NCBI RefSeq assembly: GCF_902859725.1 | Contig: NZ_CADIJP010000019.1 | Location: 1 to 64,000 of the forward strand | Source: Achromobacter mucicolens | Lineage (GTDB): Bacteria > Pseudomonadota > Gammaproteobacteria > Burkholderiales > Burkholderiaceae_B | Direction of reading: 5' to 3' | DNA: 64,000 bases | Shown here: piece after piece, positions 28,170 through 37,438 of the stretch | Numbering within the stretch: the stretch's first letter is position 1 | Layout of the letters: each line of letters opens with the position of its first letter | Translations under genes and position numbers: made by a program | The notes under the pieces: model-generated | What the model was told of the DNA's origin: nothing | The model's input: the letters and a program-made list of their open reading frames with translations, nothing else | Databases searched by the model: none

Positions 28170-29078
28170 TTGACTCTTCACCTTAGCGCCGTCGTTCCGG
28201 GTTCCAGCCGCTACATGGGCGACGCCTGCACCATCCGCCAGTTTCGCCATACCGATTTCTCGCGATGCATCTCGCCCGTGGTGCTGGTGGATCACTTCGT
28301 CATGACGGGCCCGACCTTTGAACCGCATACGCACGCGGGCATCAGCGCCGCGACCCTGCTGCTGGAAGACAGCACCGGCGTCATGCAAAGCCTGGACGGC
28401 ATCGAGAACAACCAGGACATTCACGCGGGCGACCTGCACTGGACGCAGGCCGGGCGCGGCATCGTGCACGCGCAGCGGCCGGTGGGCGAGGCCCGGCTGC
28501 ACGGCCTGCAGATCTTCATCGATCATCCGGCGCACCTGAAATCCTTGCCGCCCATGACCTCGATGCTGCGCGCCGCGGACATGCCTGCCATCCAGGCGCC
28601 TTCTGGCAAGGTCCGGGTTGTGTCGGGCAGTTTCGGGGGGCTGGAGTCCCCCTTGCGCACGCCCGAACCGTTGCTGATCCTGGACGGCTGGCTACGGCCC
28701 GGCGCGACCACCCTGGTGCCCATGCCGCCCGGCTGGAATGCCTGGTTCTACGCCATCCAGGGCGATCTGGGCGTGCGCGCCAGGCATTGCAGCAAGGGTG
28801 CGGCGCCGCTGCCCAAGGTGGCGGGCGGCGATCCGGACTTTGCGGTCGTGCCCGCCGGCAGCGCCGCGGCAGCGGGCGCCACGCTGGACGGTGAAGAAGG
28901 GGTCCTGTTGCTGATGGCCGGCAAGAAGCCCGTGCATTTTGTGCTGGTGGCGGGGTCGGCGGTCGGGAAAGTGTTGCAACAGGGGGGCGCGGCGTTGCCC
29001 GGCGCCGACGGGGCGCTTGCCGAGGCGTTGCCGGCGTATGGGGAAACCGAATCGGCCGATGCGCTGACGACCTGCTGA
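28170..29078 (+). CDS. pirin family protein
   Basis: About 302 residues if started at TTG 28170 (AAGG upstream); ATG 28215 is a shorter alternative that would remove conserved N-terminal sequence. A bicupin of the pirin family: metal-binding region HTHAGISAATLLLE at about 51 and WTQAGRGIVHAQ at about 91. Bacterial pirins have been linked to quercetinase activity and to binding of pyruvate dehydrogenase; the role here is not known. Probably controlled by the divergent LysR gene. Confidence 0.88.
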   Translation: MTLHLSAVVPGSSRYMGDACTIRQFRHTDFSRCISPVVLVDHFVMTGPTFEPHTHAGISAATLLLEDSTGVMQSLDGIENNQDIHAGDLHWTQAGRGIVHAQRPVGEARLHGLQIFIDHPAHLKSLPPMTSMLRAADMPAIQAPSGKVRVVSGSFGGLESPLRTPEPLLILDGWLRPGATTLVPMPPGWNAWFYAIQGDLGVRARHCSKGAAPLPKVAGGDPDFAVVPAGSAAAAGATLDGEEGVLLLMAGKKPVHFVLVAGSAVGKVLQQGGAALPGADGALAEALPAYGETESADALTTC

Positions 29079-29130
29079 ATCGTCGCGGAATATGTTGCTT
29101 GGCCGCAACGCCTAGCCTCAATTCTGTTTG

Positions 29131-29156
29131 AGAGAATCAATGAGAACGATTCTCTT
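29131..29156 (+). promoter_or_regulatory. Fur box upstream of TonB receptor gene
   Basis: The palindrome GAGAACGATTCTC at 29142-29154 (GAGAA / TTCTC arms) is preceded by another GAGAAT at 29132. Overlapping GAGAAT-type half-sites match the Fur consensus of alternating GATAAT units. It lies about 155 bp upstream of the receptor ATG, consistent with iron repression. Confidence 0.75.
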
Positions 29157-29309
29157 TTGGTAACATCGACGCGCTTAGACCTCAAGACCCCAGCCGCGAA
29201 TGTGCTTGGATGGCGCCGGTCACCCCGGATAGCCACGCAATTCGAAACGGGTTTTTGCGGATCTCCCCACCGCAACGCGGACCCGCTTCCGCTTTACCAG
29301 CGCCCCGAT

Positions 29310-31538
29310 ATGAAAATCAGAACTCTCGCTTGCATGGCCGCCGCCTTGCCGTGCTTTGGCGCCGTCCACGCCCAGACCGCTCCCCAGACCGCTTCGCAGA
29401 CCCAGCCCGCCACGACCAGCGGCCCCGTGACCTCGATGGACGCCATCCGGGTCGAGGCCAGCGCGGACGCATCGGCCGGCGGTCTGTCCGCGCCGTTCGC
29501 GGGCGGGCAGGTGGCCCGCGGCGGCCGTGTCGGCATCCTCGGCACCGAGGACTTCATGAACACGCCGTTCAGCGTCACCAGCTACACCAACGAGCTGATC
29601 CAGGACCGCCAGGCCAAGAGCGTGGGCGACGTGCTGCAGAACGACTCGGGCGTGCGCGTGGCGCGCGGTTTTGGCAATTTCCAGGAGTCTTACTTCATTC
29701 GCGGCTTCATCCTGAGTTCGGATGATGTGGCCTACAACGGCCTGTACAGCCTGCTGCCCCGTCAGTACATCGCCACGGAGCTCTTCGAGCGCGTGGAAGT
29801 GCTGCGCGGCGCCTCGGCCTTCCTGACCGGTGCGACGCCCGGTGGCGGCGGCATTGGCGGCGTCATCAACCTGGTGCCCAAGCGCGCGCCGAACGAGCCG
29901 TTGACGCGGGTCACGACGGGGGTTTCCAGCGGAGGCCAGTTCCAGTTGTCCACCGACATCGCCCGCCGCTTCGGCCCGGACGACAGCACCGGCATCCGCT
30001 TGAACGCCGCGCAGCGCAGCGGCGACACGGCCATCGACGACGAACATAGCCGCACCAGCGTGGTTTCCTTGGGCCTGGACTGGCGGTCCGCCGACACGCG
30101 CCTGTCCGCCGACATCGGCTGGCAGGAAAACAAGCTCAAGCGTCCGCGCCCCAATGTGACGCTGGGCGCCGGCGTCACGACCGTGCCCGATGCGCCGGAC
30201 GCCAGCTCCAACTACGCGCAGCCGTGGACGTACTCCAACGAGCGCGACGTCTTCGGCACGTTGCGCGCGGAACATGACTTCAGCGACAAGCTGACGGCGT
30301 ACGGCGCGTTCGGCATGCGCCGCAGCGACGAAGCCAACTCCCTGGGCAACATCACGCTGACCAATGGCAGCACCGGCGCCGGCAACTTCTACCGCTTCGA
30401 CAACACGCGTGAAGACAGCGTCAACACGGGCGAAATCGGCCTGCGCGGTAAGTTGCGCACGGGTCCCGTGGGGCACGAATTCGTCGTGTCGGCGTCCTGG
30501 TTCGATCTGAAGAAAAAGAACGCGTACGTGATGGACTTCCGCAACACGTTCCCCACGAACATTTACGATCCCATCTCGTACGACAAGCCTGCCTTCAGCG
30601 CCGGCGCGCTGCGCGGCAATGATCTGGACAACCCCGCGCTGCAGGGCCGTACCCGCCTGAGCAGTTACGCCATCGGCGACACGATGTCCTTCCTGGACGA
30701 CAAGGTGCTGTTCACGGCCGGCATCCGCCATCAGCGCATGTCGCAGCGCGATTACGCGTACAACACCGGCAATGAAAGCGGCGCCTACGACGCCAGCCAC
30801 AATTCGCCCGCCTTCGGTCTGGTGGTCAAGGTTGCGCCCAGCGTTTCGCTGTATGCCAACTACATCGAAGCGCTGGTGGCCGGCCCGACCGCGCCCGCAA
30901 CCGCAGGCGGCCTCCCGGTGCCGAACGTGGGCCAGAGCCTGCCGCCCTTCGTGTCCAAGCAGAAGGAAGTAGGCGTGAAGTATGAAGGCGACAGCCTGGG
31001 TGGCGGCCTGGCGTTCTTCTCGACGGAAAAGCCGCGCGCGGCCTACAACGCGGCCAACGAGCTGACCAATTCGGGCAAGGACCGCCACCAAGGCGTCGAG
31101 CTGACCGTATTCGGCGAACCCGTGCGCAGCGTGCGCCTGCTGGGCGGCCTGACCTGGCTCGATGCCAAGCAGGTGTCGACGGGCACCGCCTCGCTGAACG
31201 GCAACCGCGTGATCGGCGTGCCGCGCTTCCAGGCCAACATGGGCGTGGAATGGGACATCCCGGGCGTCGAAGGCCTGGCCATTGACGGCCGCGTGGTCTA
31301 CACCGGCTCGTCGTATGCCAATGACGCCAACACGCTCAAGGTTCCGGGCTGGACGCGCTTTGACGCCGGCCTGCGCTACATGATGGACGTGGACGGCCAC
31401 GTCCTGACGCTGCGCGCCCGCGTGGACAACATCGCCAACCGCAACTACTGGTCGTCGGTGGGCGGCTATCCGGGCAACGGCTACCTCGTCCTGGGCGGCC
31501 CGCGCACGTTCTCGCTGTCGGCCAGCATGGACTTCTGA
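29310..31538 (+). CDS. TonB-dependent siderophore receptor
   Basis: 742 residues from ATG 29310. The longer in-frame extension to 29157 runs into the Fur box and is rejected. A signal peptide ends at VHA (about 21). The plug domain begins around residue 75 (TPFSVTSYTNELIQDRQAKSVGDVL) and includes SYFIRGF and VEVLRGASAFLTG. A 22-strand type barrel follows, ending in the terminal Phe (SLSASMDF) needed for outer-membrane insertion. It imports ferric siderophores with energy from TonB-ExbBD, not encoded here. The ligand cannot be read from the sequence. Confidence 0.94.
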   Translation: MKIRTLACMAAALPCFGAVHAQTAPQTASQTQPATTSGPVTSMDAIRVEASADASAGGLSAPFAGGQVARGGRVGILGTEDFMNTPFSVTSYTNELIQDRQAKSVGDVLQNDSGVRVARGFGNFQESYFIRGFILSSDDVAYNGLYSLLPRQYIATELFERVEVLRGASAFLTGATPGGGGIGGVINLVPKRAPNEPLTRVTTGVSSGGQFQLSTDIARRFGPDDSTGIRLNAAQRSGDTAIDDEHSRTSVVSLGLDWRSADTRLSADIGWQENKLKRPRPNVTLGAGVTTVPDAPDASSNYAQPWTYSNERDVFGTLRAEHDFSDKLTAYGAFGMRRSDEANSLGNITLTNGSTGAGNFYRFDNTREDSVNTGEIGLRGKLRTGPVGHEFVVSASWFDLKKKNAYVMDFRNTFPTNIYDPISYDKPAFSAGALRGNDLDNPALQGRTRLSSYAIGDTMSFLDDKVLFTAGIRHQRMSQRDYAYNTGNESGAYDASHNSPAFGLVVKVAPSVSLYANYIEALVAGPTAPATAGGLPVPNVGQSLPPFVSKQKEVGVKYEGDSLGGGLAFFSTEKPRAAYNAANELTNSGKDRHQGVELTVFGEPVRSVRLLGGLTWLDAKQVSTGTASLNGNRVIGVPRFQANMGVEWDIPGVEGLAIDGRVVYTGSSYANDANTLKVPGWTRFDAGLRYMMDVDGHVLTLRARVDNIANRNYWSSVGGYPGNGYLVLGGPRTFSLSASMDF

Positions 31539-31563
31539 TCGCGGCGGGCGACCGCCCACGCAG

Positions 31564-31592
31564 AAAAAATCCCGGCTCACCGGGATTTTTTT
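31564..31592 (+). terminator. rho-independent terminator after TonB receptor
   Basis: AATCCCGG and CCGGGATT form a stem around CTCA, preceded by A and followed by eight T. It starts 26 bp after the stop. Confidence 0.92.
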
Positions 31593-31631
31593 TCGTTCAT
31601 GCAGCGCGAGGCGGGTTGAAGGTGTGTTGGA

Positions 31632-31737
31632 GGTGTCTGACACCCCGGGGAGATGATCTTCAGCCTGCGGTGACGTCTCAGGGGGTGTCAGACACCGGGG
31701 CAATTCAGCGGGTGTCAGACACCCGGGCGATTCAGCG
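31632..31737. repeat. GGTGTCAGACACC repeat cluster
   Basis: The near-palindrome GGTGTC-N-GACACC occurs three times: 31632-31644 (T centre), 31684-31696 and 31711-31723 (A centre). The last two belong to a 27-bp direct repeat (31684-31710 and 31711-31737) with only two differences. It lies between convergent genes just beyond a terminator. I recall similar GGTGTCAGACACC units in intergenic DNA of related genera; no search was possible. Confidence 0.8.
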
Positions 31738-31742
31738 GCCCT

Positions 31743-32339
31743 TCACCATAACCAGCCGCCCCGCGACAGGCTCGATTCGCAGCTCTTGTACTGCGCCGTG
31801 AACTTCTCGGCGCGCGCCTGCACTTTCTGCGAGACCGTCTTCAACCATGCCTTGCGGTCGTAACTGCGATTGCGGTAGCCGGTCCAGCCCTCGTGGTAGT
31901 TCAGATACTGCCCATACGCATCCCACTTCGAGATGCCATTGATACGCTGCGTCTTGTTCATGTACCAGCCCATGAAGTCCAGTGCGTCGGCAAAGTTGTC
32001 GCGGCTGGAGGTCCAACCGCCCGCTTCGCGCTTGTAGTCGGCCCAGGTCTCGTCCTTGGCCTGCGCATAACCGTAAGCCGAGCTCACGCGGCCCCACGGG
32101 ATGAAGCCCAGGAAGTAATAGCGTGGCGGCAGCGCGTCGTGCTTGAAGGAAGACTCCTGGTACATCATTGCGATCGGCACCGGCACCGGGGCGCCCCATT
32201 TCTTCTGCACCTCCAGCGCCGCGTCGTGCCATTCCGGTTTCTCGCGGAAGATGGCGCAGATGTTGTCGGGGTTTGAGGGCGGCGCGGTGGCGCAGCCGGC
32301 TAGCGTCAGCAACAGCGTCGGCGGCAACAGCCGGATCAT
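31743..32339 (-). CDS. lytic transglycosylase (SLT domain) lipoprotein
   Basis: 198 residues from ATG 32339, with GGAGGA upstream. An upstream in-frame start at 32477 would precede the signal peptide and is rejected. The lipobox LAGC is at about residue 16. The SLT catalytic region starts with MMYQESSFKHDAL (Glu about 61 is the likely acid) and continues with SAYGYAQ and DFMGWYMN, as in goose-lysozyme-like transglycosylases that cleave peptidoglycan strands. Probably an outer-membrane-anchored periplasmic enzyme. Confidence 0.88.
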   Translation of the reverse strand: MIRLLPPTLLLTLAGCATAPPSNPDNICAIFREKPEWHDAALEVQKKWGAPVPVPIAMMYQESSFKHDALPPRYYFLGFIPWGRVSSAYGYAQAKDETWADYKREAGGWTSSRDNFADALDFMGWYMNKTQRINGISKWDAYGQYLNYHEGWTGYRNRSYDRKAWLKTVSQKVQARAEKFTAQYKSCESSLSRGGWLW

Positions 32340-32475
32340 TGGCAGGCTTCCTCCAGGAAAAATGCGCCGGGGCTTTCCCGGCGAGGGCGGCCGACGTCTC
32401 ACCGGCATGCCTGGATTGTATTGAAACGTTTCGTTATACAGGCTGCATGCTGATCCCAATCGCTCGGACAGAGGC

Positions 32476-32512
32476 AAAAAAAAACGGCCCCGAGCGATTG
32501 CACGGGGCCGTT
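32476..32512 (-). terminator. rho-independent terminator after acnB
   Basis: ACGGCCCCG (32484-32492) pairs with CGGGGCCGT (32503-32511). A run of nine A on the plus-strand left side becomes a T run for minus-strand transcription. It lies 35 bp past the acnB stop. Confidence 0.85.
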
Positions 32513-32546
32513 GTTCAGGCCGCGAGGCCTGGCTGGGCGATCAGGA

Positions 32547-35138
32547 TCAGACCTCGATCACGTCCGCCACGTCCTTGTAGTCGGGGATCTTGTCAAAGTT
32601 CAGGTACTGGTAGATCTGGTCGCCGCTCTTGTTGATGACGCCCATGTCGGCCATGTACTCGTCCTTGGTCGGGATGCGGCCAAGCTTCGAGCAGATGGCG
32701 GCCAGTTCGGCCGAACCCAGGTACACGTTGGTGTTCTTGCCCAGGCGGTTCGGGAAGTTGCGGGTGCTGGTCGACATGACCGTCGCGCCTTCGCGGACCT
32801 GCGCCTGGTTGCCCATGCACAGCGAGCAGCCCGGCATTTCGGTGCGGGCGCCGGCCGTGCCGAACACGCCGTAGTGGCCTTCCTCGGTCAGTTGCGTGGC
32901 GTCCATCTTGGTCGGAGGAGCGACCCACAGCTTGACCGGGATGTCGCGCTTGCCTTCCAGCAGCTTGGACGCCGCGCGGAAGTGGCCGATGTTGGTCATG
33001 CAGCTGCCGATGAACACTTCGTCAATCTTGGCGCCGGCGACTTCCGACAGCGTCTTCACGTCGTCGGGGTCGTTCGGGCAGGCGACGATGGGTTCATGCA
33101 CGTCGGCCAGGTCGATCTCGATGACCGCGGCGTATTCGGCGTCGGCGTCCGGCTCCAGCAGCTTGGGGTCGGCCAGCCAGGCTTCCATCGCCTTGATGCG
33201 GCGGCCCAGCGTGCGCTCGTCTTCGTAGCCGTTGGCGATCATCCACTTGAGCATCACGATGTTGCTGTTGATGTACTCGATGATCGGTTCCTTGTTCAGG
33301 CGCACCGAGCAGCCGGCGGCCGAACGTTCGGCGGAGGCATCCGACAGTTCAAAGGCTTGTTCGACCTTCAGGTCGGGCAGGCCTTCGATTTCCAGGATGC
33401 GGCCGGAGAAGATGTTCTTCTTGCCTTGCTTGGCAACCGTCAGCAGACCTTGCTTGATGGCGTACAGCGGAATGGCGTTGACCAGGTCGCGCAGGGTGAC
33501 GCCGGGCTGCAGCTTGCCCTTGAAGCGCACCAGCACCGATTCCGGCATGTCCAGCGGCATGACGCCCGTGGCGGCGGCGAAGGCCACCAGGCCCGAGCCG
33601 GCCGGGAACGAGATGCCGATGGGAAAGCGCGTGTGCGAGTCGCCGCCGGTGCCGACGGTGTCGGGCAGCAGCATGCGGTTCAGCCACGAGTGGATGACGC
33701 CGTCGCCCGGACGCAGCGATACGCCGCCACGGGTGCTGATGAATTCCGGCAGCGTGTGGTGCGTCTTGACGTCCACGGGCTTGGGGTAGGCGGCGGTGTG
33801 GCAGAACGACTGCATCACCAGGTCGGACGAGAAGCCCAGGCAGGCCAGGTCCTTCAGTTCGTCGCGGGTCATGGGGCCAGTGGTGTCCTGGCTGCCGACC
33901 GAGGTCATCTTCGGTTCGCAGTAGGTGCCCGGGCGGATACCCTTGCCTTCCGGCAGGCCGCAGGCGCGGCCGACCATCTTCTGGGCCAGCGTGTAGCCGC
34001 GGCCGGAATCGACCGGATCCTTGGGCAGGCGGAACAGCGTCGAGGGCGGCAGACCCAGCGCTTCGCGGGCCTTGGCGGTCAGGCCGCGGCCGATGATCAG
34101 CGGAATGCGGCCACCGGCGCGCACTTCGTCAAACAGCACGTCGGACTTGACCTCGAATTCGGCGATGACTTCGCCGTTCTTGATGGCCTTGCCGTCGTAG
34201 GGGCGCAGTTCGACCACGTCGCCCATTTCCATCTTGGAAACGTCGAGTTCGATCGGCAGCGCGCCGGCGTCTTCCATCGTGTTGTAGAAGATCGGGGCGA
34301 TCTTGTTGCCCAGGCACACGCCGCCAAAGCGCTTGTTCGGCACGAAGGGGATGTCTTCGCCCGTGAACCACAGCACCGAGTTGGTGGCCGACTTGCGCGA
34401 CGAACCCGTGCCGACCACGTCGCCCACGTAGGCGACCAGGTGGCCCTTTTCCTTCAGGGATTCGATGAACTTGACCGGGCCGCGCTTGCCGTCTTCTTCC
34501 GGCTCGAACGCGGCGCCGTCGCGCTTGTTCTTGAGCATCGCCAGGGCGTGCATCGGGATGTCGGGACGGGTGGTGGCGTCGGGGGCGGGCGACAGGTCGT
34601 CGGTGTTGGTTTCGCCCGGGACCTTGAAGACCGTGATGGTCAGGCTTTCCGGCAGTTCCGGACGGCTGGTGAACCATTCGGCGTCGGCCCAGCTTTGCAT
34701 CACGGACTTGGCGTTGGCGTTGCCCTTGTCGGCCTTTTCCTTGACGTCGTGGAAGGCGTCGAACATCAACAGGGTCTTCTTGAGCGCATCGGCGGCGATG
34801 GTGCCGATTTCCGCATCATCCAGCAGGTCGACCAGCGGGCCAATGTTGTAGCCGCCGAGCATCGTGCCCAGCAGTTCCGTCGCCTTGGCTCGGCTGATCA
34901 GCGCACAAGCTTCCTTGCCCAGGGCCACGGCGGCCAGGTAGGAGGCCTTGACCTTGGCGGCGTCATCCACGCCGGCCGGCACGCGGTGCGTCAGCAGCTC
35001 GACCAGATTCTGCTCCTCGCCAGCGGGCGGATTCTTCAGCAGTTCGATCAGTTCAGCGGTTTGTTTGGCCGTAAGGGGCAGCGGGGGAATCCCCAGAGCC
35101 GCGCGTTCGGCAACGTGTTGGCGGTAAGTATCCAGCAT
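32547..35138 (-). CDS. acnB: bifunctional aconitate hydratase 2 / 2-methylisocitrate dehydratase AcnB
   Basis: 863 residues (E. coli AcnB 865). ATG 35138 gives [17 protein letters not shown], matching the family N-terminus; a TTG at 35153 is in frame but unlikely. The N-terminal HEAT-like domain distinguishes it from AcnA. Cluster ligands are Cys713 (GSCMTN) and Cys771/Cys774 (CSLCMGN), matching E. coli 710, 769 and 772. It works in the TCA cycle and can also hydrate 2-methylaconitate. An operator-like element shared with acnA lies 77 bp upstream. Confidence 0.97.
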   Translation of the reverse strand: MLDTYRQHVAERAALGIPPLPLTAKQTAELIELLKNPPAGEEQNLVELLTHRVPAGVDDAAKVKASYLAAVALGKEACALISRAKATELLGTMLGGYNIGPLVDLLDDAEIGTIAADALKKTLLMFDAFHDVKEKADKGNANAKSVMQSWADAEWFTSRPELPESLTITVFKVPGETNTDDLSPAPDATTRPDIPMHALAMLKNKRDGAAFEPEEDGKRGPVKFIESLKEKGHLVAYVGDVVGTGSSRKSATNSVLWFTGEDIPFVPNKRFGGVCLGNKIAPIFYNTMEDAGALPIELDVSKMEMGDVVELRPYDGKAIKNGEVIAEFEVKSDVLFDEVRAGGRIPLIIGRGLTAKAREALGLPPSTLFRLPKDPVDSGRGYTLAQKMVGRACGLPEGKGIRPGTYCEPKMTSVGSQDTTGPMTRDELKDLACLGFSSDLVMQSFCHTAAYPKPVDVKTHHTLPEFISTRGGVSLRPGDGVIHSWLNRMLLPDTVGTGGDSHTRFPIGISFPAGSGLVAFAAATGVMPLDMPESVLVRFKGKLQPGVTLRDLVNAIPLYAIKQGLLTVAKQGKKNIFSGRILEIEGLPDLKVEQAFELSDASAERSAAGCSVRLNKEPIIEYINSNIVMLKWMIANGYEDERTLGRRIKAMEAWLADPKLLEPDADAEYAAVIEIDLADVHEPIVACPNDPDDVKTLSEVAGAKIDEVFIGSCMTNIGHFRAASKLLEGKRDIPVKLWVAPPTKMDATQLTEEGHYGVFGTAGARTEMPGCSLCMGNQAQVREGATVMSTSTRNFPNRLGKNTNVYLGSAELAAICSKLGRIPTKDEYMADMGVINKSGDQIYQYLNFDKIPDYKDVADVIEV

Positions 35139-35214
35139 GTGAGGCCTGCTCAAAGTCGGGTTGGAAGAAGGGTTGTCGGCCGGAATTGTAGAAGCAAGTG
35201 GGGGCAGGTAGCAA

Positions 35215-35241
35215 ATGTCTTATATCTTATATAAGACTTGA
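35215..35241. promoter_or_regulatory. acnB upstream inverted repeat, identical to the acnA element
   Basis: A second copy of the 27-bp element at 26967-26993: arms GTCTTATAT and ATATAAGAC around CTT, identical over all 27 positions. It lies 77 bp upstream of the acnB ATG in the same orientation. Neighbouring bases on both sides differ, so conservation is limited to the site. Confidence 0.75.
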
Positions 35242-35371
35242 CCCGATAGCCTGTTGCTCGGCGGCGACGTCCAGGAGGGCAGGGCGGCGCTGACGGGCGC
35301 ATATGAGGCCGGGCCCCATGAAAAAGGGCGGCCGCATGGCCGCCCCGGGGAAACGCCTTTCAGTCGGCCGA

Positions 35372-36259
35372 TCAGGGCGCGGTGGCGTCGTAGACCACGC
35401 CAACCCGGGCGAAATTGCCGCCGTACTGCTTGACGTCGACCTCGAAGGGCGCGCTGTCGCCAGGCGGCAGGCGCGGCACGCGCAATTCCTTGAAGGTGGC
35501 GCCGGTGAGCTGGTCCTGGGCGTCGTACAGGCTGACCCACACGCGCACCTTCTCGACCTCGCGCTCGCTGTCGTTGCGCACCCGGCCATGCACCGTCACG
35601 TACTTGTAACGGAAGCGGTAGGTGAAGTTCAGCGTGCCGGTGCCAATGGCGGCTTCGGTGTTTTCCACGGTCACGGCAAGCTGCGGCCGCGGTCCGGGCA
35701 GGGCGGCGCGCTTGGCGGGCAGCCAGTTCGTCTTGACCTCGGAAAAGCGTTCCACGCGCCCGGTCAGCGCCACGGGCACGCGCTCGCCGGGATACAGATA
35801 CGTCGGCAGGCTCCAGGATTGGCGCAGATCCAGCGGTCGCGAACCGTCGAACACCGCGATCTCGGCGCGCGGCGACAGCGCCACGTATTCCTTGCTGGTG
35901 TTGACCAGTTCCGCATACAGCACGGGCCGTTCGATCTCGTCGAGCAGGCGGCGCGGGGCCGACAGCTTCAGCGCACCGGCGTCGAACAGCGCGAAGTCCG
36001 GATCCAGCAATTCCTCGGTGGTCAGACGGACATGGTCGATGACCCGCGTGTTGGCCGGGCTGACGCGCACGATTCGGCTGGCAGGCGGTTCGGCTGCGGC
36101 CGGCGCGGCCTTGGCGGCGGTTTGCGCGGGGGGCTGGCTGCGCGGGCCGAGGGCGGTGAACTTCCAGGCGGCGTAGGCGCCCGCCGCAAACAGGATCAGC
36201 GCCAGCGCGGTCAGGGCCGGCCGCGACAGGCGCCGGGAGGGGGAGCGATCAGCTTTCAC
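35372..36259 (-). CDS. uncharacterised single-pass membrane protein
   Basis: 295 residues if started at GTG 36259, which overlaps the upstream stop by 11 bp; this places a basic N-terminus (KADRSPSRRLSRP) before a membrane helix (about 15-32). The rest is probably periplasmic and beta-rich, with segments such as LYAELVNTSKEYVALSPRA and VHGRVRNDSEREVEKVRVWV that resemble immunoglobulin-like or FxLYD-type folds. Translationally coupled to the zinc-ribbon/FxLYD gene, so the two products probably act together. Function unknown. Confidence 0.7.
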   Translation of the reverse strand: MKADRSPSRRLSRPALTALALILFAAGAYAAWKFTALGPRSQPPAQTAAKAAPAAAEPPASRIVRVSPANTRVIDHVRLTTEELLDPDFALFDAGALKLSAPRRLLDEIERPVLYAELVNTSKEYVALSPRAEIAVFDGSRPLDLRQSWSLPTYLYPGERVPVALTGRVERFSEVKTNWLPAKRAALPGPRPQLAVTVENTEAAIGTGTLNFTYRFRYKYVTVHGRVRNDSEREVEKVRVWVSLYDAQDQLTGATFKELRVPRLPPGDSAPFEVDVKQYGGNFARVGVVYDATAP

Positions 36260-37127
36260 TTTGCACCATGTAATCGTAGGCGGCGACCTCGCCGTCGCGC
36301 AGCATCTCGCAGCGCACGTCAAAGGACGTCAGCGCATCCGGGGCCAGCGGGCTGGCGGTGGCATAGCCGTTGCCGGTGCCGATCAGCCTGCCGTCGGCGC
36401 CGTAAAGCATGACCGTGATCTGCGTGCTGCTGGCCGGCTGGACGCCCTGGTTGCGGATGAGGCCCACCAACCGGTAGGTGCCGTCGTTGCGGACGAGCTG
36501 CACCTTGCTGGCGGCCACGTCGTTGTTCTTGCCACGCGCCGGCGTCGGCGTGGCAACCTTCAGGTCATAACGGCTGAACCCCTTGTCCGGCGCCGAGATC
36601 TTCAGGGGCGTGTATTCCCCCGGCTCAAGCGAGCGCGCCGGCGCCGAGCCGGACACGGTGGCCAGCGACAGGTCGCCCTGGAAGAACGATGCCGACACAC
36701 GCGGCACGTCGATCTTGCGGCCCGTTTCGTTGCGCACGATCATGACGAGTTCGGTGCGTCCGCGGGTCTTGATTTCCTGCACGTCGGTCAGCTTGACCAG
36801 CGAGGCGTCGATGGGCGGTTCGGCAATGCGGGTGGGTGCGGATGACGGGCGCGAGCCCAGCGTGGAGACGACCAGGGGGACGATAACCGCGGCCAGGATC
36901 GCCACCGAGATCGCCACGAGCGCCACGGGCTTGATGGGCGCCGGCTGAGGCTTCTGGATGTTGCGCAGGATTTTTTCCAGGCGCTGCGCCACGTTGTCCT
37001 CGACCAGCGTGACCGCGTGGCAGTGGCTGCACTGGTATTCGTTGGTGTCCAGCTTGGTGAACTGGGCGCTGCCGCAGGTGGAGCAGGTCAGCGTCACCGT
37101 ATTGATGGTGGTCTGTTTTGGCGTCAT
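36249..37127 (-). CDS. zinc-ribbon membrane protein with FxLYD domain
   Basis: 292 residues from ATG 37127; a longer frame to 37316 lacks conserved features. An N-terminal zinc ribbon has the pairs CSTCGS and CSHCHA (about 14-35). A membrane helix follows at about 65-90. The C-terminal domain carries LVGLIRNQGVQPASSTQITV followed by MLYGADGRLIGTG, the FxLYD signature. The ribbon should be cytoplasmic and the FxLYD part periplasmic. Upstream partner of the next gene by overlap. Function unknown. Confidence 0.78.
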   Translation of the reverse strand: MTPKQTTINTVTLTCSTCGSAQFTKLDTNEYQCSHCHAVTLVEDNVAQRLEKILRNIQKPQPAPIKPVALVAISVAILAAVIVPLVVSTLGSRPSSAPTRIAEPPIDASLVKLTDVQEIKTRGRTELVMIVRNETGRKIDVPRVSASFFQGDLSLATVSGSAPARSLEPGEYTPLKISAPDKGFSRYDLKVATPTPARGKNNDVAASKVQLVRNDGTYRLVGLIRNQGVQPASSTQITVMLYGADGRLIGTGNGYATASPLAPDALTSFDVRCEMLRDGEVAAYDYMVQSES

Positions 37128-37438
37128 TCTCGGTACGCAGGCGGGCCGCCCGCGCTGCGCGAACCAGGTTTGCGCGGCGGACGGCAGGGGATAGCCGGGC
37201 GGCAAGGATAGCGGCCGCGCGGCATGGCCGGGGTGCATGAGCGCATCAGATTGTAACCAACTGTGTGGAATCGGCGCGACGGGGGCCGGACCCCCGCATT
37301 TCCCCGGTGCTATCATTCCCGCCGAAAAGCATTAGCCCGTTAACTCGTTAACCTGTTACCACGCCGTTTCCCGTCGATCCGCTCACTGCCGCCCCGGCGC
37401 GCAGCCGGGCAGAGCCGAGGTCTGGCTCCACCCGTCGC
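37128..37438. other. divergent intergenic region with 8-bp direct repeats
   Basis: A 311-bp gap between divergent genes. It holds three direct repeats GTTAAC, GTTAAC, GTTACC at 37339, 37347 and 37355 (8-bp period), about 80-100 bp upstream of the TauE start. No gene or clear promoter hexamers were found. Confidence 0.5.

Noticed and set aside
28141-28173. Small ORF starting ATG 28141 before the pirin gene
   Set aside because: Only ten codons, no ribosome site and a different frame; more likely chance than a leader peptide.
29220-31703. 827-residue minus-strand frame opposite the TonB receptor
   Set aside because: Antisense shadow; the receptor frame has signal peptide, plug, barrel and Fur box.
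31632-31737. CRISPR-like array
   Set aside because: Only three short near-palindromes with unequal spacing, no spacer-like unique sequences of constant length and no cas genes.
32511-35234. 907-residue plus-strand frame opposite acnB
   Set aside because: Antisense shadow of a complete AcnB with all cluster cysteines.
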